Source: Flavobacteriales bacterium UBA2104 (GTDB taxonomy: Bacteria; Bacteroidota; Bacteroidia; Flavobacteriales_D; Crocinitomicaceae). From it: 64,000 nt of DNA. The notes beneath the pieces are model-generated. The model made no database searches and was not told where the DNA came from. It was given only the letters and a program-made list of their open reading frames with translations. The position numbers and the translations under genes were made by a program. Numbering within the stretch: the first letter of the stretch is position 1; every line of letters begins with the position of its first letter. Location: positions 1 through 64,000 of the forward strand of contig DCYS01000010.1 of assembly GCA_002331485.1 (NCBI GenBank), written 5' to 3'. Shown piece after piece: positions 7,649-14,995 of this stretch.

Positions 7649-8179
7649 ATGAGATTATTAATTGCTTTATCATCGATTATCTTGCTGGGAAGTTGTGCTA
7701 TGCGTGTTCCATATACAACTGAGATCAAGAAAGATTTTGATCTAACTCCTGATAAACTGAAGAAGGTTCAGTTCTATACATCAGAAACGATTATTCTTGA
7801 AAGAAGCGACGATCAGGAAGTTGTTTCTACAACTGGTGAGGACGGAGAATTAGTTTCTTCTGAGCGTTCAACTTCTGAACGAATCGTGATTCCTGCAAAT
7901 CGACCATGTGTTTTTGAGGAAATGGAAGAGGACGGTACGATTCAGATTCGTTTTGAAATGGGGGCAGGACGTGTTTTGCGCTTTAAAGAACGTAAAAACA
8001 TCTCCAATGGACGATTCTACCTCGAAGCACAATGGAAAAATGGTAAAGGTGAACTAGACTATGGAGGAACTGTATATTATGCAGTTAGAAGTAGTGCTTC
8101 TGCTTATTTGATGGTTAAACTTAAGAAATGGAAGAAAAACCAACGAAAAGATAGAGTGGTTAAAGGAATGAAGATTTAA
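7649..8179 (+). CDS. lipoprotein of unknown function
   Basis: A 176-residue protein with a lipoprotein signal (MRLLIALSSIILLGSC, lipidation at Cys16). The mature region is strand-rich, charged and ends in a very basic tail (KLKKWKKNQRKDRVVKG). A block around residues 60-80 is rich in Ser, Thr and Glu. I do not recognise the family; it is the type of small outer-membrane-associated lipoprotein common in Bacteroidota. It is downstream of the luxE-like gene (57 bases) and upstream of ppk1. Confidence 0.78.
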   Translation: MRLLIALSSIILLGSCAMRVPYTTEIKKDFDLTPDKLKKVQFYTSETIILERSDDQEVVSTTGEDGELVSSERSTSERIVIPANRPCVFEEMEEDGTIQIRFEMGAGRVLRFKERKNISNGRFYLEAQWKNGKGELDYGGTVYYAVRSSASAYLMVKLKKWKKNQRKDRVVKGMKI

Positions 8180-8204
8180 GAAATAAAAGCAGCTGACTTA
8201 ATAT

Positions 8205-8231
8205 TTGATTAACAGCTGTTCCTTATTTTTG
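8205..8231 (+). promoter_or_regulatory. promoter for ppk1
   Basis: TATTTTTG at 8224-8231 fits TAnnTTTG. A TTG lies at 8205-8207 with a somewhat short 16-base spacer. A hairpin with arms near 8188-8195 and 8213-8220 (AGCAGCTG and CAGCTGTT, one wobble) overlaps this region and may end the preceding lipoprotein transcript. Confidence 0.5.
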
Positions 8232-8247
8232 AAAAAATAGAAGAATT

Positions 8248-8279
8248 AGGAGGTCAGTTTCCAGCTTTCCTCCTTTTTT
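8248..8279 (+). terminator. terminator-like hairpin abutting the ppk1 start
   Basis: AGGAGG (8248-8253) pairs with CCTCCT (8269-8274), followed by a run of six T (8274-8279). The loop is 15 bases. The left arm is a perfect Shine-Dalgarno sequence sequestered in the stem, unusual for a phylum that rarely uses one. The element lies 17-48 nt after the -7 element and ends one base before the first ppk1 ATG. It may act as an attenuator. Confidence 0.4.
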
Positions 8280-8280
8280 A

Positions 8281-10344
8281 ATGGAAGCTATCGGGAAAAT
8301 GAAAAAATTGATCAATAGAGAATTAAGCTGGTTATCCTTTAACGATCGTGTTCTGCAAGAAAGTATGAACAAGGAAGTTCCGTTAATCGAAAGACTAAGG
8401 TTTTTAGGTATCTATTCTAATAATTTAGATGAATTTTTTCGAGTTCGGGTAGCCAATCTTCATCGTATGATGGGAATAAGAAATCAACGAATAGATGGTT
8501 TCAAAGGTTCAGCTAAAGACCTTCTTTCAGTTGTTCAGGACACGATAAAACAGCAAAGAAGATATTACGACATCTCTTATCAACGATTACTGAAGGAGAT
8601 GGAGGATCAAGGCATTTACCATTTCAATGAAGAGAACATCCCTGAAGAAATAGAGCAAGATCTTTACGATTATTACCACGAAGAGATCAAGCAGGACATA
8701 GTTCCGATCATGCTTGAAAAGAAAAGGAAGTTTCCTCGACTTCGAGATAAAGAGATCTATCTTGCTATAAAGATGGAGTGTGGTGAAAAGAAAAAGGTTC
8801 GCTATGCTCTAATTCAAGTACCATCACAACACGAGCGATTTATTTCTTTCCAAAGAGGCGAAAAAGTTTATGTTATTCTACTAGATGATGTTATAAGACT
8901 ATTTATGAAAGAGGTTTTCGCCATTTTCGAGGTGGATACCATTGTAGCATATACATTTAAGTTTACCAGAGACGCTGAGTTAACACTAGATGATGACTAT
9001 TCCATTTCAATGTATGAGAAGATGGAAGAAAGTATTGAGCAACGTAAGAAAGGAGAGGCTCTTCGATTTGTCTATGATCGAAATATGGATGAAGACTTAC
9101 TCAAGTTTTTAAAGAAGTCTATAGGTATCGAAGGAGAGGATCATGTTGCTCCTGGGGGTAGATATCACAATTTCAAAGACTTAATGAAGTTCCCTTCTTT
9201 TGGGAATTCAGATCTCGTTTTTGATTCTCAGCCTTCAGCTGAATCTCCTGATTTTAAGAATACAACGTCTGTTTTAAAACGAGTCCTGAAAGAAGATGTT
9301 CTATTGCACTATCCTTATCAGAAGTTCGATCATCTAGTCGATTTATTGCGTGAAGCTGCCATAGATCCAAAGGTTAAAGAGATCAAGATCAATATTTATC
9401 GTGTTGCAAAGCGATCTCAGGTCATCAATGCACTCATCAATGCGATCAAGAATGGTAAATTAGTTACAGTTGTTGTGGAGCTTCAAGCTCGGTTTGACGA
9501 AGAGAACAACATGTATTGGTCAAATATAATGAGAGAGCACGGGGCGAAGTTGATCTACGGAATTCCTGGGTTAAAAGTTCATGCGAAATTAATTCAAATA
9601 ACTCGTGTTAGTGGTCGAAAAGAACAACTCATAACACATGTAGGTACAGGAAACTTCCATGGTGGAACAGCTAAGGTTTATACTGACTTCAGTTTATTAA
9701 CTGCCCGATCAGAAGTTGCAGGAGAAGTGAAGAAAGTGTTTAATCTTCTTGAGAATAATATTGAGAGAGCAACCTATAGGCATCTTTTTGTTTCACCTTT
9801 TAATACCAGAAGAAAGTTTAGTGGATTGATCAATCAGGAGATCAAAAATGCGAAAAAGGGACTTCCGGCAAGTATTGATATCAAATTAAACAATCTGGTT
9901 GACAATTCATTGATCAATAAACTATGCGAAGCGGCTTCATTGGGTGTAAAGATCAGGATAATCGTTCGAGGGATCTGTTGTTTGAATCCCGAACAGAAAA
10001 GGCTTAAAGGAAACATTGAGATCATCAGTATTGTTGGTCGATATCTGGAGCACGCTCGATTCTTCATATTTCACAATAATGGACAGGCAAAGTATTTCAT
10101 ATCTTCCGCAGATTGGATGACTCGAAACCTGGATAAACGTATAGAAGTTACAGCTCCGATCGTCTCGAAAAAAATTCAGGAGGAATTGAAGTTTATTTTT
10201 GAAACACAATGGAGTGATAACGTCAAAGCTAGAAGAATTGATGCAGATCAGCGCAATCGTTTTGTAGAAACAAAAAAAGGTGAGAAACGATTGAATTCTC
10301 AAGAGGAATTGTACGATCATTACAAACGGCTTTCGATCGACTGA
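8281..10344 (+). CDS. ppk1: polyphosphate kinase 1
   Basis: A 687-residue enzyme that makes polyphosphate from ATP reversibly. The N-terminal domain opens with INRELSWLSFNDRVLQE, and the catalytic half shows KVHAKLIQITR with the predicted autophosphorylated His at residue 434 and YLEHARFFIF with the second His at 591, matching H435 and H592 of the E. coli enzyme. HVGTGNFHGGTAKVYTDFSLLT is the family signature. An alternative ATG at 8299 would start nearer the usual family N-terminus. ppx follows after 65 bases on the same strand, giving a synthesis and degradation pair. Confidence 0.97.
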   Translation: MEAIGKMKKLINRELSWLSFNDRVLQESMNKEVPLIERLRFLGIYSNNLDEFFRVRVANLHRMMGIRNQRIDGFKGSAKDLLSVVQDTIKQQRRYYDISYQRLLKEMEDQGIYHFNEENIPEEIEQDLYDYYHEEIKQDIVPIMLEKKRKFPRLRDKEIYLAIKMECGEKKKVRYALIQVPSQHERFISFQRGEKVYVILLDDVIRLFMKEVFAIFEVDTIVAYTFKFTRDAELTLDDDYSISMYEKMEESIEQRKKGEALRFVYDRNMDEDLLKFLKKSIGIEGEDHVAPGGRYHNFKDLMKFPSFGNSDLVFDSQPSAESPDFKNTTSVLKRVLKEDVLLHYPYQKFDHLVDLLREAAIDPKVKEIKINIYRVAKRSQVINALINAIKNGKLVTVVVELQARFDEENNMYWSNIMREHGAKLIYGIPGLKVHAKLIQITRVSGRKEQLITHVGTGNFHGGTAKVYTDFSLLTARSEVAGEVKKVFNLLENNIERATYRHLFVSPFNTRRKFSGLINQEIKNAKKGLPASIDIKLNNLVDNSLINKLCEAASLGVKIRIIVRGICCLNPEQKRLKGNIEIISIVGRYLEHARFFIFHNNGQAKYFISSADWMTRNLDKRIEVTAPIVSKKIQEELKFIFETQWSDNVKARRIDADQRNRFVETKKGEKRLNSQEELYDHYKRLSID

Positions 10345-10382
10345 CACTATAGTCGCTTTACCTTTCTATCTAAAATATTTTT

Positions 10383-10406
10383 AGTAACATTACAAAAAGT
10401 GTTACT
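10383..10406 (+). repeat. dyad AGTAACA-N10-TGTTACT before ppx
   Basis: A perfect 7-bp inverted repeat that ends 3 bases before the TTG start of ppx. It has no T-run and would form a hairpin at the translation start of the mRNA, or serve as a protein-binding dyad. It is the only structure between ppk1 and ppx. Confidence 0.3.
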
Positions 10407-10409
10407 GAT

Positions 10410-11294
10410 TTGATATACGCCGCAATAGATATAGGTACGAATGCCGCCCGACTGCTTATCGGAGAGGTTACCGAAAACAATGGACATAGTTACGTTAAAA
10501 AGATCTCCTATACCAGGGTACCTTTACGTCTAGGTTTTGAGGTGTTTACTAATGGACTCATCTCAGATGAAAAGAGAGAACAATTCATTAAGACGATGAA
10601 AGCCTTCCAATTGATCACTGATGTTTATCAAGTGAAGGATGTCAGAGCATGTGCTACTTCGGCAATGCGAGAAGCTGATAATGGTAAGGAGATTAGAGAT
10701 GAGGTATTTGATAAAACAGGTCTTTCTATTGATATAATCGAAGGGGAAGAAGAAGCGAATATTATTTTTTCAACCTTCTTTTTACTTGCTTTTGACAAAG
10801 ACTCGCCATTTATTGTAATTGATGTCGGAGGAGGATCTACTGAAGTAAGTGTATTTGAAGAAGGAAAGCGAATTGCCGGAAAATCATTCAAGGTTGGTAC
10901 AATTCGAATGATAAAAGATAAAGTGGACACAAACGTTTGGAAAGAGATCGACAACTGGATAAATAATACTATCGATATAAACGTGCCTCATAAAGTGTTT
11001 GCTACTGGAGGTAACGTTAACAAACTCCATAAATTACTCGGAAAAACATACATGGAATCAATTGCATATTCGGAACTTGATTCGATCTACAAAGAGCTTA
11101 AAAACATGCCTCTCGAGAAACGTATGTCAGAATATCAATTGAAACCTGACCGTGCAGATGTTATTGTTCCAGCATGTGAGATCTATGAATATATATTGCG
11201 AAAACTAGATTGTAAAGAGATATTCGTTCCTAAGATCGGACTGAGTGATGGTATGATCTACGAGATGCACAAGAAACATCTTCACTTAGCATAA
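10410..11294 (+). CDS. ppx: exopolyphosphatase, Ppx/GppA family
   Basis: A 294-residue ASKHA-fold phosphatase that removes terminal phosphate from polyphosphate or pppGpp. The phosphate-binding loops are visible: YAAIDIGTNAARLL at the start, CATSAMREADNG, the EGEEEA motif and VIDVGGGSTEVSVF. The short length (no C-terminal HD domain) is usual for Bacteroidota. There is no ATG near the conserved start; TTG at 10410 gives exactly the expected N-terminus, so an unusual start codon is likely. The 3' end overlaps the convergent acyltransferase gene by 13 bases. Confidence 0.92.
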   Translation: MIYAAIDIGTNAARLLIGEVTENNGHSYVKKISYTRVPLRLGFEVFTNGLISDEKREQFIKTMKAFQLITDVYQVKDVRACATSAMREADNGKEIRDEVFDKTGLSIDIIEGEEEANIIFSTFFLLAFDKDSPFIVIDVGGGSTEVSVFEEGKRIAGKSFKVGTIRMIKDKVDTNVWKEIDNWINNTIDINVPHKVFATGGNVNKLHKLLGKTYMESIAYSELDSIYKELKNMPLEKRMSEYQLKPDRADVIVPACEIYEYILRKLDCKEIFVPKIGLSDGMIYEMHKKHLHLA

Positions 11295-12349
11295 ATATAA
11301 TTACGGCTGAGTAATTTTCTTACAGGTTTTTCAAAGACCTCATAGGCAACAGCACTCCATATTATAAGGGTTATCACAAATAATATGAACATACCTGGAG
11401 ATAAAGGACTACTCGATAAAGAATGTTTGAAAAACAAAAAGACAGGAAACTGCCACATATAAATTGAGTAACTGATCTCCCCTAAATATCTCAAAGGTTT
11501 CCAGCCAAAGATCACATTGAATATTTTCTTGTCCAGTGCAAGCCCAATACAGATCATTGCAAATACAGGGATCAATCCACCGTTATGAGTAAATTGACGG
11601 TAGTAATTTTCAACGTTCATGATCATGATAAACCCTACGATCCCTAAAAAGGCAATCAAAGAAAATAGTCTGCTATCAATATTTTTTTCTTTTAAACTAT
11701 GAATCCACTTACCGCATAAGAATCCAGCGACAAAAGTTGAGAAGTGAAAAGGAGGGAAGTAGAGTATGAATTGATCAAGAAAGAAACGATCAGGTTCATA
11801 AATGTGAACTACGGCAATATAATGTTCTATCGCACCAAGTATAATTATTAGAAAGGCCAAGACTAAAAAGTAGGAGCGTTTCATTTTTTTGTAAAGCCAC
11901 AGAATGATGGGGAAGCTCAAGTAAAAAAAGAACTCTACGGATAAAGACCACGAGGGGAAGTTTACTTCTAATGCATATCCTGGAGTCCAGGATTGTAAAC
12001 CGAGCATATTTAGAATGCCATGTAAAAATGTAGGTGCATTTCCTTCAGCAAAATAAAGTGTGATCAAAACAATGAAAAAGGTCAACAGATAAGTAGGGTA
12101 TAATCTAAATAAGCGTTTTAACAAGAAAGCTCTAGGGCTTGTATTACTATTATAGTTATAGGCTAGTACAAATCCAGAAAGGAAAAAGAAAAAACTTACT
12201 GCAACAGCTCCATGGTTATAAACCCCTCCAAAAAAGGAATCATTAAAGTAATCGAGATGTAGACCAAAATGGACAACTACTACCAGCATGGCTAGAATGA
12301 AGCGCGGAAAAGTTAGCGCATTCAAATATGCTGGTGTTTGTTCCTTCAT
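11282..12349 (-). CDS. membrane acyltransferase, acyltransferase-3 (OafA-like) family
   Basis: A 355-residue integral membrane protein with about ten hydrophobic segments. The N-terminal ALTFPRFILAMLVVVVHFG contains the conserved Arg and His of the acyltransferase-3 family, followed by FFFLSGFVLAY and SWSLSVEFFFYLSFP, all hallmark stretches. Members O-acylate sugars of surface polysaccharides, lipids or peptidoglycan; the substrate here cannot be told. It lies 5 bases downstream of tyrS, so it is probably read from the tyrS promoter although the functions are unrelated. Confidence 0.9.
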   Translation of the reverse strand: MKEQTPAYLNALTFPRFILAMLVVVVHFGLHLDYFNDSFFGGVYNHGAVAVSFFFFLSGFVLAYNYNSNTSPRAFLLKRLFRLYPTYLLTFFIVLITLYFAEGNAPTFLHGILNMLGLQSWTPGYALEVNFPSWSLSVEFFFYLSFPIILWLYKKMKRSYFLVLAFLIIILGAIEHYIAVVHIYEPDRFFLDQFILYFPPFHFSTFVAGFLCGKWIHSLKEKNIDSRLFSLIAFLGIVGFIMIMNVENYYRQFTHNGGLIPVFAMICIGLALDKKIFNVIFGWKPLRYLGEISYSIYMWQFPVFLFFKHSLSSSPLSPGMFILFVITLIIWSAVAYEVFEKPVRKLLSRNYIYAK

Positions 12350-12354
12350 GAATT

Positions 12355-13650
12355 TTATTCTACTATGATGAGGTAATTGTTTTTCTTACCTTTTCCTAGG
12401 AGAACGAATTCATCATTGATCAATTGTTCTTTTGTAATAATAAAATCCTCTTTGACTTTCGATTTATTAACGCTAATCGCATTTCCTTTTAGCTCACGTC
12501 TCGCTTGACCATTGGATTCTAGAAACCCAGTTTTTGCTGAAAGTGCATTAATAATTCCAAGTCCATCTTCAATTTCAGATCTGGATACTTTTGCTTGTGG
12601 AACTCCATCAAAGATCTCCAAAAGCTCTTTTGAACTCAATGATTTGATATCATCTTCAGTAGATTTTCCAAATAGAATTTTAGATGCTTTTAAAGCTGTT
12701 TCCAGGGCCTCTTTAGAGTGGACCATTACAGTTACCTCTTCAGCTAGTGTCTTTTGCAATAAACGTTGATGAGGTGCTTCCGAATGTTCTTTTACAAGCG
12801 CTTCAACCTCCTCTTTGCTAAGCATAGTAAAGATCTTGATGTACTTTTCAGCATCTTCATCTGATGAATTCAACCAGTATTGGTAAAACTTGTAAGGAGA
12901 TGTCCTTTCTGGATCGAGCCAGATATTTCCACCTTCAGTTTTTCCAAATTTTGTACCATCTGCTTTAGTGATCAAAGGACAAGTTATGGCAAATGCCTTA
13001 CCACTTTCTTTACGACGAATAAGCTCAGTTCCAGTAGTTATATTCCCCCATTGGTCTGATCCACCCATCTGAAGAGTACAATTCTCTTGTTTATATAGGT
13101 GAAGAAAGTCATAACCCTGAACAAGCTGGTAAGAGAATTCAGTAAATGACATTCCTTCATTTCCTTCACCAGAAATCCTTTTTTTAACTGAATCTTTCGC
13201 CATCATGTAATTCACAGTGATATGTTTTCCAACATCTCTAATGAATTCCAGAAAAGAAAACTCTTTCATCCAGTCATAATTATTTACGAGGATAGCTGAA
13301 TTATTTTGGCCATCATCAAAATTTAAGAATTTTGATAACTGTTCCTGAATTCTTCGTTCGTTATGTCTTAAAGTTTCTTCATTAAGAAGATTTCGTTCTT
13401 GTGACTTCCCTGATGGATCACCGATCATTCCAGTTGCTCCTCCCAGTAATGCTATTGGCTTATGACCAGCCTCCTGAAAATGTCTGAGCATCATTACACT
13501 AACGAGATGGCCAATGTGTAAGGAGTCGGCAGTTGGGTCAATACCAACATACGCAGCCTGCATATTTTCTGCTAAATGTTCATCAACACCCGGCATCATG
13601 TCGTGGATCATTCCTCTCCATTGCAATTCTTCTATGAAATTCTTAGCCAT
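12355..13650 (-). CDS. tyrS: tyrosyl-tRNA synthetase
   Basis: A 431-residue class I synthetase charging tRNA-Tyr. The HIGH motif is in DSLHIGHLV, the KMSKS equivalent is KFGKT in DGTKFGKTEGG, and the tyrosine-binding QGYDFLHL is present. A C-terminal S4 RNA-binding domain follows (GQARRELKGNAISVNKSKV). The frame extends to a TTG at 13668, but that codon lies inside the -7 promoter element. The ATG at 13650 (MAKNFIEEL) is therefore the start. Confidence 0.97.
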   Translation of the reverse strand: MAKNFIEELQWRGMIHDMMPGVDEHLAENMQAAYVGIDPTADSLHIGHLVSVMMLRHFQEAGHKPIALLGGATGMIGDPSGKSQERNLLNEETLRHNERRIQEQLSKFLNFDDGQNNSAILVNNYDWMKEFSFLEFIRDVGKHITVNYMMAKDSVKKRISGEGNEGMSFTEFSYQLVQGYDFLHLYKQENCTLQMGGSDQWGNITTGTELIRRKESGKAFAITCPLITKADGTKFGKTEGGNIWLDPERTSPYKFYQYWLNSSDEDAEKYIKIFTMLSKEEVEALVKEHSEAPHQRLLQKTLAEEVTVMVHSKEALETALKASKILFGKSTEDDIKSLSSKELLEIFDGVPQAKVSRSEIEDGLGIINALSAKTGFLESNGQARRELKGNAISVNKSKVKEDFIITKEQLINDEFVLLGKGKKNNYLIIVE

Positions 13651-13665
13651 CACTGAAATTTTTTT

Positions 13666-13697
13666 CAAAAATAGTATTGATTACCTAATTCTACCAA
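13666..13697 (-). promoter_or_regulatory. tyrS promoter
   Basis: On the minus strand TTG (13695-13697), 21 bases and TATTTTTG (13666-13673). Initiation about 5 nt later gives a very short leader of roughly 10 nt before the ATG at 13650. The position rules out the upstream TTG start. Confidence 0.6.
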
Positions 13698-13730
13698 TGC
13701 CAGGCACTATTTATTCCCTCTTCTGAAATA

Positions 13731-13760
13731 AAAAAAGCCCGGGTATAAACCCGGACTTTT
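13731..13760 (-). terminator. terminator of the fad operon
   Basis: AGTCCGGGT and ACCCGGGCT pair around the loop TTAT, preceded by four A and followed by a long T-run on the minus strand. It lies about 20 bases after the thiolase stop and separates the fad operon from tyrS. A-T tracts on both sides mean it may act in both directions. Confidence 0.8.
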
Positions 13761-13781
13761 CCAAAAATAGAGATTAAACAT

Positions 13782-14963
13782 CTACAGTCGTTCAATGACT
13801 CCTGCAGCTCCTTGGCCGGTTCCCACACACATGGTAACCACACCGTATTTTTCATTCCTCTTTTTCAATTCATTCATGATCTGAACCGTCAGCTTTGCTC
13901 CTGTACAACCAAGAGGGTGCCCTAGAGAGATCGCCCCACCGTTCACATTTACTATATCTGGATTAAGTCCAGTTTCACGTATTACTGCCAATGACTGTGA
14001 TGCGAAAGCTTCATTCAGCTCTACTAGATCAACATCATTTTGCTTAATACCTGCCATTTTCAGGGCTCCAGGTATAGCGTCTACAGGACCGATACCCATT
14101 ATGCGAGGCTCAACACCTACAACGTTATAAGAAACAAGTTGTGCAACAGGTTCAAGATTTAATTCCTTCACCATTTCTTCAGACATTACAAGCGTAAATG
14201 CAGCACCATCACTTGTTTGAGAAGCATTACCAGCCGTAACAGTTCCTTTAGCATCGAATACAGGTCTTAGTCTACCAAGAGCCTCCATTGTTGATCCTTT
14301 TCTTGGACCTTCATCTGTATCAACCGTATATTTTTTAGTTTGACGTTTTTCATTCTCGTCAAGGTATACATGTTCCACTTCGATAGGTACAATATCATCT
14401 TTGAAACGACCAGATTCAATTGCTTTGATTGCTTTTTCGTGAGATTTCAGTGCAAATTCATCCTGATCTTCTCTTGAAACTTTGAATTGTTGTGCAACTG
14501 CTTCGGCAGTCAGACCCATTCCCCAATACCAAGTCGGATTGTCTTTTCCAACTTTTGGGTTTGGAACAATTCTCCATCCTCCCATGGCCATTACAGACAT
14601 AGATTCAACTCCTCCTGCGATTATACAGTCTGCCATTCCAGCATTGATCTTTGCACTTGCGATGGCAATCGTTTCTAATCCAGAAGAACAATATCTATTC
14701 ACTGTCATACCCGGAACTTTATCTGTATCTAAACCCATCAATGAGATCATACGACCAACATTAAGTCCTTGCTCTGCCTCAGGTGTGGCGTTACCAACGA
14801 TCACATCATCAACACGAGTAGGATCTAATTGAGGAACTTCTTTCATTATATGTTTTACCACATTCGCTGCTAGATCATCTGGACGATAAAAACGGAATCC
14901 ACCTTTACCTGCCTTACCTACAGCTGTTCGGTAACCTGTAACTATATATGCTCTGTTTTTCAT
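13782..14963 (-). CDS. fadA: acetyl-CoA acyltransferase (3-ketoacyl-CoA thiolase)
   Basis: A 393-residue thiolase that cleaves 3-ketoacyl-CoA with CoA in the last step of beta-oxidation. The nucleophilic Cys is residue 92 in NRYCSSGLE. The catalytic His is in GHPLGCTGAK and the second Cys in CVGTGQGAAG near the C-terminus; NEAFASQ is also present. It follows the multifunctional beta-oxidation gene by 32 bases and is the last gene before a terminator. No acyl-CoA dehydrogenase is in this operon, so the first oxidation step is encoded elsewhere. Confidence 0.95.
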   Translation of the reverse strand: MKNRAYIVTGYRTAVGKAGKGGFRFYRPDDLAANVVKHIMKEVPQLDPTRVDDVIVGNATPEAEQGLNVGRMISLMGLDTDKVPGMTVNRYCSSGLETIAIASAKINAGMADCIIAGGVESMSVMAMGGWRIVPNPKVGKDNPTWYWGMGLTAEAVAQQFKVSREDQDEFALKSHEKAIKAIESGRFKDDIVPIEVEHVYLDENEKRQTKKYTVDTDEGPRKGSTMEALGRLRPVFDAKGTVTAGNASQTSDGAAFTLVMSEEMVKELNLEPVAQLVSYNVVGVEPRIMGIGPVDAIPGALKMAGIKQNDVDLVELNEAFASQSLAVIRETGLNPDIVNVNGGAISLGHPLGCTGAKLTVQIMNELKKRNEKYGVVTMCVGTGQGAAGVIERL

Positions 14964-14995
14964 TATTCAATGTTTTTAATATTCTACTTTAACTT

